Shown here one piece after another: positions 7,745-16,779 of a stretch of 64,000 nt of DNA (position 1 is the stretch's first letter; each line of letters starts with the position of its first letter). The notes under the pieces were generated by a model. That model saw only the letters and a program-made list of their open reading frames with translations. It did no database searches and was not told the DNA's origin. This stretch comes from Chromohalobacter moromii (GTDB taxonomy: Bacteria; Pseudomonadota; Gammaproteobacteria; Pseudomonadales; Halomonadaceae): NCBI RefSeq assembly GCF_023091865.1, contig NZ_JAHXDI010000004.1, positions 372,001 to 436,000 on the forward strand. Reading direction: 5' to 3'. The translations under genes and the position numbers were made by a program.

Positions 7745-9384
7745 TGGCGTGGGGCCCTCGGTTGCGGGTCTGGGGCGTCTTCGCTGTCGAAGATCAGTGC
7801 GTTGGGCTTCTCGCTAAGCGTGCGCGCCACGGGTTGCAGGTCGCGCATCAGTGACTCGAGACGCGAGAGCGTATCGTTGAGTTCACGGTAACCCTGTGAG
7901 TCGGGAGAGAAGCCCTCCAGCGTGTCGCGGGTCTGGCGCAGCGTCTTGTTGAGATTGCCGGGCAGCTCGCGCGTGGCTGGATCGTCGAGCAGTGCATCCA
8001 CCGAATCGGCGATCTCGTTGACTTGCCGCATCGTGTTCTGCGTGGTCGCCAGCGTCTCATTCAGTGAGTCGAGGACGGGCTCAATCTGCACGTCGTTGAG
8101 TTTATCCAGCAGGTTCGAGACCTTATCCTCGATCTGCGCCAGGCTACCGGTGGTCGTCGGGAAGACCTTCTTGCCCTCGAAGGTGAGCGGCTCGTATGGC
8201 TCGGGATCGTCATGGAAGTTCAAGTCCACGAACAGTGCTCCGGTCAGCAGGTTGCCGCGTTTGAGCGTTGCCCGTAGGCCGTGCTCGAACATGCCCTGGA
8301 GGCGCGCGCGCCATTCATCGGCATCGAAATCTTGCAGGGCGTTGTCGAAGCGCTGCGGCTCGATGCGAATCAGTACGGGAATCGCAAAGCGATCCAGGGC
8401 GTTGGGCTGCGGGGCCGCGAAACGCCACGGCACGGTTTCCACGGTACCGACGCGCACGCCGCGATATTCGACCGGGTCGCCGTGGCTAAGCCCACGCACG
8501 GTGTCGTCGACCAGTAGCACATAGTCGAGATGACGATCGAAGGTCCCTTCACGGGCGCTTTCTTCGTCGCTAAACAACTGATAGGTCGCCTCCGATTCGG
8601 CGGGCTGACCCATCTCCACGTCCTCGGGGACCCCGAAGGTCACGCCGCCGCCGATGAGCGATTCCATCGACTCGATATTGACGCGAAAGCCCTGCGAGTT
8701 CAGACGCAGGTCGACTCCCGACGAGACCCAGAAGCGTGTGGTGTCGGTGACCAGCACATCATAAGGCGACTGAATGTAAAGACGGTGGCGCATTTCCTTC
8801 TTGTCGGGATCGAACTCGGTGTTTTCCACGCGCCCCACCGTGAAGCCTTGATAGGTGATCGGGTCGCCGGCGCTCAACGAGCTGCCTACCTGGCTGACCA
8901 GGTTGATGCGGATTCCCGGGGCGTCGGGGGGCGCGACCGGGGGCTGTTCGAGCACATCGAAGTCGCGTTGGGGCTCCCCGCCGTGACCGGGCAGCAATTG
9001 AATGTACGCCCCTGATAGGACGGTCCCCAGGCCGCTGATGCCTTCGCGATCGATGCGTGGCTTGACCACCCAGAAACGCGCATCGTCATTGAGCATGCGT
9101 TCGGTGTCGGGTTGCATGCGCGCGGTGATGACAGTGTGTGACATGTCATCGGAGAGCGTCACATCCTCGACCCGGCCGACCTCGACATTGCGTGTCTTGA
9201 TCAACGTCTTGCCGGCTTCGATGCCTTCGGCGTTTTCCATCTGCAGCGTGATCGTGGGGCCAAGGCCGGAAAGATTGTCGTAAAGCATCCATAAGCCGAT
9301 GAGGACCGCCACCAACGGTACGATCCAGATCGGCGATAGGCGGCGGCGATATTGGCGTGTCGCACGCTGTGGAGCTTCAGGCAT
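7741..9384 (-). CDS. pqiB: PqiB, MCE-domain lipid tunnel protein
   Basis: A 547-residue protein with one N-terminal membrane anchor (IWIVPLVAVLIGLWMLY), followed by three MCE repeats. These begin near GPTITLQMENAEGIEAGKT, SSLSAGDPITYQGFTVGRVE and RGLSHGDPVEYRGVRVGTVE. The C-terminal third is helical, as expected for the syringe-like PqiB needle that spans the periplasm. It overlaps pqiA by 8 bp and pqiC by 4 bp, so the three genes are one operon. Length and domain number match E. coli PqiB. Confidence 0.95.
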   Translation of the reverse strand: MPEAPQRATRQYRRRLSPIWIVPLVAVLIGLWMLYDNLSGLGPTITLQMENAEGIEAGKTLIKTRNVEVGRVEDVTLSDDMSHTVITARMQPDTERMLNDDARFWVVKPRIDREGISGLGTVLSGAYIQLLPGHGGEPQRDFDVLEQPPVAPPDAPGIRINLVSQVGSSLSAGDPITYQGFTVGRVENTEFDPDKKEMRHRLYIQSPYDVLVTDTTRFWVSSGVDLRLNSQGFRVNIESMESLIGGGVTFGVPEDVEMGQPAESEATYQLFSDEESAREGTFDRHLDYVLLVDDTVRGLSHGDPVEYRGVRVGTVETVPWRFAAPQPNALDRFAIPVLIRIEPQRFDNALQDFDADEWRARLQGMFEHGLRATLKRGNLLTGALFVDLNFHDDPEPYEPLTFEGKKVFPTTTGSLAQIEDKVSNLLDKLNDVQIEPVLDSLNETLATTQNTMRQVNEIADSVDALLDDPATRELPGNLNKTLRQTRDTLEGFSPDSQGYRELNDTLSRLESLMRDLQPVARTLSEKPNALIFDSEDAPDPQPRAPRQ

Positions 9385-10771
9385 CGTCGGATTCCTTGCG
9401 TGATGAAACGGTAGCGATACGTCGCGGCAGACGATCCCGCCATGCGCGTCGAGGGCGCTGGGGGAGGTCGTCCCAGATCATGCGCGGGTCGAAACTGTGG
9501 GCCGCCAACATGGTGATGATCACAACGCTGGCGAAGGAGAGCGCGGCAGTTCCGGGTTCGACCGAGATCAACTCGCCCGCACGGATTAGTGCAACCAGGA
9601 TGGCGACCACGAACACATCGACCATCGACCAGCGACCGATGAACTCGGTGATGCGATAGAGACGCACACGGGTGACATTACTGAACGGCTCGCCGCGATG
9701 ACGTACTGCGTAGCACAACCAGCCGAGCGCGAGAATCTTGCCGATGGGCACCACCACACTGGCGGTAAAGATGATCACTGCGATGGGAATGTCACCGTGC
9801 TGTAGAAACAGCATGACCCCGCCGATGATGGTCGAGAGCGAGGTGTTACCCAACGACGTCGTGCTCATGATCGGGTAAAGGTTCGCCGGGATGTACATCA
9901 CCACCGCAGCGAGCAGCAAGGCCAGCGTGCGCTGGCGACTGCCGGGTGTTCGCGCGTGCAGCGTTTCCCCGCAGCGTCGACAACGCCCACGGCCCTGCGC
10001 ATCGAGACGATTGACCAGCCCACAGGTCGCGCATCCGCTCAAGCCTTGCGGTGTCGCGGGCTCACCCGAGCGGGCGCCTTCCGGGGCCAAGGGCTCGCTG
10101 GTTAGCGCGAACCACATCCAGTCGGTGTCGATGGACTGGGTGGTGAGTAGCAATAACACGGCGTAGGCGCAAAACGTCCAGAATGAGAGCCCCAGGCTGA
10201 CATCGGCCATTCCTGCGACCTTGATGAGACTGACCAGCGCGGCGATGACGAAGACATCGGCCATCATCCACGGCGTCAAGTGCTTCAGGGCGCGGGCGAT
10301 GCCACGTGAATAGGGCAGAATGCGGTGCCCGAGAAGCCCCAATGAGAGCCAGATGACGCTACATAGATAGACCGTGGGTAGGATGATCACTGTCAGCAGC
10401 ACGCAAATCGCCACCAGTGGTTCGTGGAAGCCGACCAGTGTCGAGGCGGTCTCGGTCAGCTCGATGCGATTAGTGACACCACGGGCCTCGAAACTGATGA
10501 AGGGAAAAGCCACCGATAGCGTTAGCATGATCAAGGCGGCCACCGCCAGCGCGATGCTACGCTCGGCAGGCTTGTCGTGACGCGTGGCCAGCGTATGTTC
10601 GCAACGCGGGCAGTCGGCCTTTTCTCTCGGCCGCAACGGCGGCAGCGCGACTAGCAAATCGCATTCGTGACAGGCGCGCAGACGTCGCCGTGAGTGGCGC
10701 GTCGTCGCCATCGACGTTGCCGCGTCGCATGGCGAGTGATGAGGCGCTTGTGACGAAACGTTATCTGCCAA
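9377..10771 (-). CDS. pqiA: PqiA, inner-membrane protein of the Pqi system
   Basis: A 464-residue polytopic membrane protein with two PqiA modules. Each module begins with a zinc-finger-like cysteine pair set: CHECDLLVALPPLRPREK then CPRC near residue 35, and CATCGLVNRL then CRRC near residue 255. Each continues with four membrane helices. The family is the inner-membrane partner of PqiB. It is the first gene of the operon. Upstream, an inverted repeat GCCGAAT (10799-10805) / ATTCGGC (10824-10830) flanks a TATAGT-like sequence read on the minus strand. This could be a promoter/operator, but I could not find a convincing -35. Confidence 0.94.
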   Translation of the reverse strand: MADNVSSQAPHHSPCDAATSMATTRHSRRRLRACHECDLLVALPPLRPREKADCPRCEHTLATRHDKPAERSIALAVAALIMLTLSVAFPFISFEARGVTNRIELTETASTLVGFHEPLVAICVLLTVIILPTVYLCSVIWLSLGLLGHRILPYSRGIARALKHLTPWMMADVFVIAALVSLIKVAGMADVSLGLSFWTFCAYAVLLLLTTQSIDTDWMWFALTSEPLAPEGARSGEPATPQGLSGCATCGLVNRLDAQGRGRCRRCGETLHARTPGSRQRTLALLLAAVVMYIPANLYPIMSTTSLGNTSLSTIIGGVMLFLQHGDIPIAVIIFTASVVVPIGKILALGWLCYAVRHRGEPFSNVTRVRLYRITEFIGRWSMVDVFVVAILVALIRAGELISVEPGTAALSFASVVIITMLAAHSFDPRMIWDDLPQRPRRAWRDRLPRRIATVSSRKESDDA

Positions 10772-11021
10772 ACTCAGTCTCGCTCATAGGTTTATGGTGC
10801 CGAATGATGCATGCACTATAGCAATTCGGCGCGGGGATATTCCGACAGACTTTTGCCTGAGAAAATCAGAAGCGCGAACAGCGTACATTCACGTGCGTAT
10901 GTTTGTCAGTAGCATGACCGTTCGATTGCGCTAGAATAGCGGGGCAACGCGATAGCATGCATGACACGACAACGTTCAGGGAAACGACATTCAAGGACAA
11001 TGATATTCAAGGAGACGTACC

Positions 11022-11996
11022 GTGCTGATGGCCATCATTGCCGTAGCGTTGGGGTTGGCGGTCCTGGTATGGAGCGCCGACCGATTTGTCGATGGCGCAG
11101 CGGCGACCTCGCGCCACCTGGGGCTACCGCCGCTGCTGATCGGCATGGTGATTATTGGCTTCGGCACCTCGGCACCGGAACTGATGGTCTCCGGACTTTC
11201 CGCCTGGCAAGGCAATCCCGGCCTCGCGCTCGGTAATGCCTATGGCTCCAATATTGCCAATATCGGCCTGATCGTGGGCCTTGTGGCATTGTTCAGCCCA
11301 TTGACCATGCACTCTCAAGTGTTGCGCCAAGAGCTCCCACTGTTGGTAATGGTGACCCTGGCCTCGTTGTGGTGCCTGCAAGATGGCAGCGTCTCGCGCT
11401 GGGATGCCGTGTTACTGCTCGCGATGTTGGTGGCGTTTCTGACCTATAGCGTCATGCGGGGGCGTCAGAAGGGCAGCGACACGCTGGCCGACAATACCAC
11501 CGCCAACCTCGATACGCAGTCGATGTCGCTAAAGCGGGCGATTACCTGGACCCTGGTGGGCTTGGTTCTGCTGATCGTCAGCTCGCGTTTACTCGTGTGG
11601 GGCGCGGTGGATATTGCCTCGGCGTTTGGGGTCAGCGATCTGGTCATCGGCTTGACGGTGGTTGCCATCGGGACCTCGTTGCCGGAGCTTGCCTCCTCGA
11701 TCAGCGCGGTGCGCAAGAACGAGCATGATCTTGTCATAGGGAATGTGGTGGGTTCCAACCTCTTCAACACTCTCGCCGTGGTTGGGCTGGCGGGTATCAT
11801 CGATCCGATCGACGTCGATAGTGCGGTACTCGTACGGGACTGGCCGGTCATGGCGGGCTTGACCCTGGCGTTGACCGTTTTCGGCATCGGCTGGAAGGGC
11901 CAAGGGCGCATCAACCGCTTGGAGGCGGCGTTGCTGTTGGCGACGTTTATCGCCTATACGACATGGTTGGTAGTGTCCGTCATCGGTGGACATTGA
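11022..11996 (+). CDS. Calcium/sodium antiporter of the CaCA family (YrbG-like)
   Basis: A 324-residue inner-membrane exchanger with about ten helices in two inverted halves. Both alpha-repeats are present: GFGTSAPELMVS near residue 47 with GNAYGSNIANIGLIVG, and AIGTSLPELASSISA with GNVVGSNLFNTLAVVG in the second half. The acidic residue in each (S/T)xPEL motif is the ion ligand. The start is GTG at 11022, preceded by AAGGAG at 11009-11014. It stands alone between pqiA (divergent) and the arsA-like gene (convergent, 12 bp away). Substrate (Ca2+ against Na+ or H+) is inferred from the family only. Confidence 0.9.
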   Translation: MLMAIIAVALGLAVLVWSADRFVDGAAATSRHLGLPPLLIGMVIIGFGTSAPELMVSGLSAWQGNPGLALGNAYGSNIANIGLIVGLVALFSPLTMHSQVLRQELPLLVMVTLASLWCLQDGSVSRWDAVLLLAMLVAFLTYSVMRGRQKGSDTLADNTTANLDTQSMSLKRAITWTLVGLVLLIVSSRLLVWGAVDIASAFGVSDLVIGLTVVAIGTSLPELASSISAVRKNEHDLVIGNVVGSNLFNTLAVVGLAGIIDPIDVDSAVLVRDWPVMAGLTLALTVFGIGWKGQGRINRLEAALLLATFIAYTTWLVVSVIGGH

Positions 11997-12008
11997 CGGG
12001 AGAGCGGT

Positions 12009-12950
12009 TCAGGCATGCGTATGCCAGGGTGAGAGCTCGCCAAGAGCCTCGTAGAGCGGGCGTAGATCTTCGATGGAGGCGGGTGCGTGGGGCTGATGTT
12101 CGATGCGTATGCATAGGCGGTCCGCGAAGGATGTCTCGAGCTGCTCGATCCAGGGGCGTTGTTCCTCGCGCCAATTGGCGAGCCACTGGCTATCGACCGT
12201 AGTGGGCAAGCATTTGTTGATGACGACGGCGCTGACATGCAGGCCGTTGGCTTCCAGCAGGTCACGGGTGCGCGCGGTTTCCAGCGCCGGTAGGCGTTCC
12301 GGGTTGGCGACCAAAATCATCGCCGAGTGCGCAGGGCACGTCAGGTGCTCGCGAGCGGCGGCGAGGCGTCCGCGTCGACGCATCAGCGCTTCCTGAATGG
12401 GGTCATCGACCACTTCGCCGTCTCCCAGCCAGGCCTTGTAGTCGCTGCGCACCTTGTGGCGACGTTGCATCAAGCCGTCTACCCAGGCGCCCATGATTTC
12501 CGGCAGCGCGAGCAAACGCACGGTATGGCCACCCGGCGCGGTATCGAAGATCAAGCGGTCGTAGTGCTGTCCGGTATCGAGCAAAAGGCCGACCAGCGCA
12601 TCGAACAAGGCGGCTTCCTCGGTGCCTGGGGCATGGCGAGCCAAGTCGAGCTGACGAAATACCGCCGCACTGCGTTCGCCGCTCACCATGGGCTTGATGT
12701 TGGCCTTGACCTGGTCCAGATAGCGTTTCGTCTCATGGTCGGGGTCGAGTTCGACGACATCCAGGCCAGGGCGCATGCGCGTCGGCGTCGGGCCGGGTTG
12801 GCGACCGAATAGGTCGGCTAGATTGTGGGCGGGATCGGTGGACACCAGGAGGGTGTTCCATCCGGCATCCGCGCAGCTCAGCGCGTAAGCGGTCGCACAG
12901 CTAGTCTTGCCGACGCCGCCCTTGCCGCCGAAAAACAGGCTTTTGGCCAT
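12009..12950 (-). CDS. ArsA/Get3-family ATPase
   Basis: A 313-residue deviant-Walker-A ATPase. GGKGGVGKTS is at residues 8-17, STDPAHNLAD is the switch I region and DTAPGGHTVRLL is the switch II/A-loop signature of ArsA and Get3. It is a single ATPase domain rather than the tandem domain of plasmid ArsA, and no arsenic genes are near. It is the last gene of a minus-strand run with the small CC-tail gene and cstA, a recurrent grouping that suggests a role in handling or targeting one of those membrane partners. That role is inference. Confidence 0.88.
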   Translation of the reverse strand: MAKSLFFGGKGGVGKTSCATAYALSCADAGWNTLLVSTDPAHNLADLFGRQPGPTPTRMRPGLDVVELDPDHETKRYLDQVKANIKPMVSGERSAAVFRQLDLARHAPGTEEAALFDALVGLLLDTGQHYDRLIFDTAPGGHTVRLLALPEIMGAWVDGLMQRRHKVRSDYKAWLGDGEVVDDPIQEALMRRRGRLAAAREHLTCPAHSAMILVANPERLPALETARTRDLLEANGLHVSAVVINKCLPTTVDSQWLANWREEQRPWIEQLETSFADRLCIRIEHQPHAPASIEDLRPLYEALGELSPWHTHA

Positions 12951-12992
12951 ATCGGCTGTCTCTCCTCGGTTGTGCTACGTCGTCGGATTCGT

Positions 12993-13289
12993 TCAGCAGC
13001 AGCGAAAACCATCCAGGGGCGAGCGCGGCATACCCTGACGCTTATGCCACTCATGAAAGCGGTCCAGCATGTAGGGGTAAAGTTCCAGGGTCATGTCGCC
13101 GACGGGGTTGGGGATACCCATCATGTCGCAGAAGCACAGCAGCATGAAAAGATCTTCTTCATCCTGCAGTTCGCGGACGATCTCACGGCGGTGCTGAAGG
13201 CTTAATACCGCGTCGTAGCCCTCGATGAGTCGTTTGATCCGCGTCCGCCAGTTGGCGGACGCGGCACGTTCATCATCAGCGCGTGTCAT
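12993..13289 (-). CDS. Small protein ending in Cys-Cys (likely the 'cory-CC-star' family)
   Basis: A 98-residue soluble protein that ends FRCC at its very C-terminus. It also contains LLCFCDMMGIPNPVGD, a Cys pair followed by a G-x-PNP turn. I believe this is the family named cory-CC-star in NCBI protein naming, known from association with ArsA-like ATPases; the name is from memory and should be checked. The gene starts inside the last codons of cstA (14 bp overlap) and precedes the arsA-like gene by 42 bp. The terminal cysteines suggest metal binding or a lipid or thiol link, but no function is established here. Confidence 0.75.
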   Translation of the reverse strand: MTRADDERAASANWRTRIKRLIEGYDAVLSLQHRREIVRELQDEEDLFMLLCFCDMMGIPNPVGDMTLELYPYMLDRFHEWHKRQGMPRSPLDGFRCC

Positions 13290-15030
13290 CGGAACTCAAC
13301 GACTCTTGGACGGCTGTCGGGTCCTGGCGGAAGCTACGCGAGGCTTCGAGCAGGATCCACAGCGTGAACACCATGATCAAGCTGCCGAAGGTGAACAGCA
13401 GCAGGTTACGGTCGGCATCGCCGAAGCCCGACCACGTGAAGATCACCTGCTGTGCCATAGCCCACAATGTCATTACCAACAGGAACAGCATCGGTACCAG
13501 CGTGAAGACCACCGGGCGGCCCTGACGCTTGAGCCACACCGAGACCAGCATCAGGGTGATACCGGCCAGCAACTGGTTGCTGGTGCCGAACAATGGCCAC
13601 AGTAGATAACCGCCCGAGCCGAAGCCATTGGGGCCTTCCGGCAGAATCACCAGCGCGGCGCTGGTAATGACGGCAATGCTGGTCGCGACATGCTTGCGCG
13701 CGATCACTGGCATGCCGTACTCGTTGCCCAGCTCGGCGATGATGTAGCGCATCAGGCGTACGGCGGTATCCAGTGTGGTGGCGGCGAAGCTGACCACGAT
13801 CACCGCGACCAGGGTCGAGCCCATGTGCTCGGGAATGCCGAGGTTGCCCGCGAGCTGTCCGGCGCCTTTCACGAAGGAACCGAGTCCGCTGGAACCGGCC
13901 GCCGAGAAGCTTGAATAGGTGGCGGTGAAATCCGCGCTGGACGCGAACAACGTGCCCACGGCGATGATCGCGATCATCGCCAGCATACCTTCACCCAGAG
14001 CGCCACCGTAACCGATGAAGCGAGCGTCGGTTTCCTTGTCGAGTTGCTTGGAGGTGGTGCCCGAGGCGACCAAACCATGGAAACCGGAAATGGCACCGCA
14101 GGCGATGGTGATGAACAGCAGCGGGTACCAGCTGACATCGGTTTCGCCGTTGACGCTGGGCGCGGTCATCTCCGGCGCCCCGACGAGCAGCCCCAGATAC
14201 AGCAGGGCGAGCCCCACCACTAGCTGATGCGAGTTGATATAGTCGCGCGGCTGCAGCAGCTTCCAGACGGGTAGCGTGGAAGCGATATAGACATAGGCCA
14301 TCAACACCACGATCCACACCAAGAAGGCCATCGAGGTGGCATCGAAGCCGCCTGCCACCGCAGTGTCACCGCCACCGAACCAGCTGACCAGATCGATTTG
14401 CAGGAAGGGGACTTCGCTCGCCAAAAGCGCTGCGCCATACATGACGGCGAGGGCGATGACCGAGGGCAGAAGCATCGACCCCGAGTGACGATAGACGCGA
14501 TAGCCGATCCACACCGCCAGAGGAATCTGGATGAATACCGAGAGCACGCTGGCAGGGAAGGTGATGAACAGCTTGGCGATGACCCAAGCGAAGACCGCGT
14601 TGATCATCAACACCAGAATCAGAATGATGAACAAGAACAGCAGCTTGGCACGCTGTCCGATCAGTTTGTTGGCCAGCGTGCCGATGGAATGGCCCTTGTG
14701 GCGGTTGGACAGCACCACGGCGCCGAAGTCATGCACGCCGGCTGCGAACACAGTGCCCAGCACGACCCATAAGATGGCGGGTAGCCAACCCCAGTAGATG
14801 GCGATGGCCGGCCCGACAATGGGAGCCGCGCCTGCCACCGAAGTGAAGTGGTGTCCCCACAGGATCCACTTGTTGGTGGGGACATAGTCGACGCCGTCTT
14901 GATAGGCGTGAGCGGGCGTTTGGAAATCGGGGTCCAGACGGTAAATGCGTTCGGCGATGAACTTCGAATAGAAGCGATAGCCCATCACGAAACACACGGC
15001 GCCGAAGATGGCGATCCAGATAGCGTTCAT
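13276..15030 (-). CDS. cstA: CstA-family carbon starvation protein / peptide or pyruvate permease
   Basis: Polytopic membrane protein with about 16 helices. Hallmarks are GHHFTSVAGAAPIVGPAIA near residue 60, HDFGAVVLSNRHKG, and ISGFHGLVASGTTSKQL. At 584 residues it is shorter than E. coli CstA (701) and fits the short CstA group. The start is placed at ATG 15030 (MNAIWIAIFG), with AAGGATCAC before it; the frame extends 14 codons further upstream but without a better signal. The gene leads an operon with the small CC-tail gene and the ArsA-like ATPase. Substrate is uncertain: family members import peptides or pyruvate. Confidence 0.88.
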   Translation of the reverse strand: MNAIWIAIFGAVCFVMGYRFYSKFIAERIYRLDPDFQTPAHAYQDGVDYVPTNKWILWGHHFTSVAGAAPIVGPAIAIYWGWLPAILWVVLGTVFAAGVHDFGAVVLSNRHKGHSIGTLANKLIGQRAKLLFLFIILILVLMINAVFAWVIAKLFITFPASVLSVFIQIPLAVWIGYRVYRHSGSMLLPSVIALAVMYGAALLASEVPFLQIDLVSWFGGGDTAVAGGFDATSMAFLVWIVVLMAYVYIASTLPVWKLLQPRDYINSHQLVVGLALLYLGLLVGAPEMTAPSVNGETDVSWYPLLFITIACGAISGFHGLVASGTTSKQLDKETDARFIGYGGALGEGMLAMIAIIAVGTLFASSADFTATYSSFSAAGSSGLGSFVKGAGQLAGNLGIPEHMGSTLVAVIVVSFAATTLDTAVRLMRYIIAELGNEYGMPVIARKHVATSIAVITSAALVILPEGPNGFGSGGYLLWPLFGTSNQLLAGITLMLVSVWLKRQGRPVVFTLVPMLFLLVMTLWAMAQQVIFTWSGFGDADRNLLLFTFGSLIMVFTLWILLEASRSFRQDPTAVQESLSSDDTR

Positions 15031-15354
15031 GAGTGATCCTTGTCGAGAGCGGTCGCGCCGGGCGCCGACCATGCTTTTATGGAGACTGCTATCCTACCAA
15101 AGAGGGATGGCGTTCTCCGTTAGACGAACGACGCAAAACGAAATCGCTGCGACATCGGCGCGCATGCGGCAATTTGCCTTGCGGCAACGCGACACATACC
15201 AAACCCAGTCATAGCGCTTTTTAAGGTTATATAAAACCTCTACGATGTAGGGGTATTGGAAACGAAACAATAAGATCCAGGCGGCGGGCCTTTTTCGGCT
15301 ATGACCACCTCTTTCCGATGACATTTCGACTACGTGGGCTTCAAGGAGTCAGCC
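15031..15354. other. Divergent intergenic region cstA / cydA
   Basis: A 324 bp region between two divergent operons. I see a small AGGTT (15224-15228) / AACCT (15235-15239) inverted repeat around ATATAA and an AT-rich patch near 15220-15240 that may hold the cyd promoter. No FNR/ANR box (TTGAT-N4-ATCAA) was found, and no gene. Confidence 0.4.
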
Positions 15355-16776
15355 ATGGCGCTAGATCCGATCCTCCTGTCGCGATTGCAGTTCGCATTCG
15401 TGGTTTCCTTTCATGCCATCTTCCCGGTCTTCACGATCGGGCTTGCCTCCTATATCGCCGTGCTCCAGGGCCTTTACGTATCCACGGGCAACCGCGTCTG
15501 GGATCGTCTCGGCCTGTTCTGGACCAAGGTCTTCGCCGTGGTCTTCGGCATGGGGGTGGTGTCCGGCATCGTGATGGCGTTCCAGTTCGGAACCAATTGG
15601 AGCAACTTCTCGCAGATGGCGGCGAACTTCATTGGTCCAATGCTCAGTTACGAGGTGGTCACGGCATTCTTCCTCGAAGCTGGCTTCCTGGGCGTGTTGC
15701 TGTTCGGTCGGCATCGTGTCTCGCCGGCGGTGCACTTCTTTGCTGCGCTGATGGTCGCCGTGGGGACTTTCATCTCGGCGTTCTGGATTCTTGCCACCAA
15801 CAGTTGGATGCAGACGCCCGATGGCTATGAGATCCGCGAGGGTGTGATCCATGTAACCTCTTGGTTCGATGCGATCTTCAACGCGTCCTTCCCGTATCGC
15901 TTCACGCACATGGCCCTGGCGGCGTTCTTGACCGGTGGCTTCGTGGTGACTGGGGTCAGTGCCTGGTTCTTGCTGCGCGGTCGTGAGGTCGATGCTCATA
16001 AACGCGCGCTGTCGATGACACTATGGCTGCTGCTATTTCTAGCGCCGCTACAAGCCTTCGTCGGTGATGAGCACGGCCTCAACACGCTGGAACACCAGCC
16101 GATGAAAATCGCTGCCATGGAGGGTAACTGGGAAACCGAGTCGAACGTGCCGTTGTTGCTGTTCGCGTTGCCGGATCGCGATCTGCAGGCTAACCGCTTC
16201 GAGATCGGCATTCCCAATGGCGCCAGTCTCATCCTGCGTCACGATCCAGACGGGGTGGTACCGGGGCTCGATCAAATCGACCGCGCGCAACAGCCGCCGG
16301 TGTGGATCACCTTCTATAGCTTCCGCGTGATGGTGGCATTAGGGCTCTTGATGATCGCCTTCGCCGTTGCCGGGCTGGTGCTGCGCAAGGGTGGGCGTGT
16401 CTACCGCAGTCGTTGGTTCTTGCGTGGGTTGCAGGGCATGAGCCTAGCGCCGTTCGTGGCGGTGGTCGCGGGCTGGTTCGTGACCGAAACCGGGCGTTCG
16501 CCGTGGCTGATCTACGGTGTGCTCGACTATGCCGATGCCATTACCCCTTCGCTGAGTGGTGGAATGGTGCTATTCACGCTGCTGGGGTATATCGCCGTCT
16601 ACGCCGTGATCTTCATCGCCGGTGTCTATTACCTGTGCAAGGTGATCGACCAGGGCCTCGATGAGCACGACGACACGGAGGATTTGGATAGTCACGACCG
16701 TCCGGCGCGGCCCATGTCCGCCGCCCACGTGCCCTTCGATGATGCGCGCGACGACCGCGCCCCGAACAGGAGCTAA
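15355..16776 (+). CDS. cydA: Cytochrome bd-type quinol oxidase subunit I (CIO type)
   Basis: Catalytic subunit of a cytochrome bd oxidase that oxidises quinol and reduces O2 in the inner membrane. The start at ATG 15355 has AAGGAG six bases upstream; the frame runs seven codons further up. The haem ligand His20 lies in VVSFHAIFP, and the conserved GFLGVLLFG and FVGDEHGLNTLEHQPMK stretches are present. The Q-loop is short, which marks the cyanide-insensitive (CioA) subgroup. The usual GRQPW motif reads GRSPW. The C-terminus carries an acidic cytoplasmic tail. cydB follows after 3 bp. Confidence 0.95.
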   Translation: MALDPILLSRLQFAFVVSFHAIFPVFTIGLASYIAVLQGLYVSTGNRVWDRLGLFWTKVFAVVFGMGVVSGIVMAFQFGTNWSNFSQMAANFIGPMLSYEVVTAFFLEAGFLGVLLFGRHRVSPAVHFFAALMVAVGTFISAFWILATNSWMQTPDGYEIREGVIHVTSWFDAIFNASFPYRFTHMALAAFLTGGFVVTGVSAWFLLRGREVDAHKRALSMTLWLLLFLAPLQAFVGDEHGLNTLEHQPMKIAAMEGNWETESNVPLLLFALPDRDLQANRFEIGIPNGASLILRHDPDGVVPGLDQIDRAQQPPVWITFYSFRVMVALGLLMIAFAVAGLVLRKGGRVYRSRWFLRGLQGMSLAPFVAVVAGWFVTETGRSPWLIYGVLDYADAITPSLSGGMVLFTLLGYIAVYAVIFIAGVYYLCKVIDQGLDEHDDTEDLDSHDRPARPMSAAHVPFDDARDDRAPNRS

Positions 16777-16779
16777 ACC

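Noticed and set aside
15031-15354. FNR/ANR box before cydA
   Set aside because: No TTGAT-N4-ATCAA or close variant was found.
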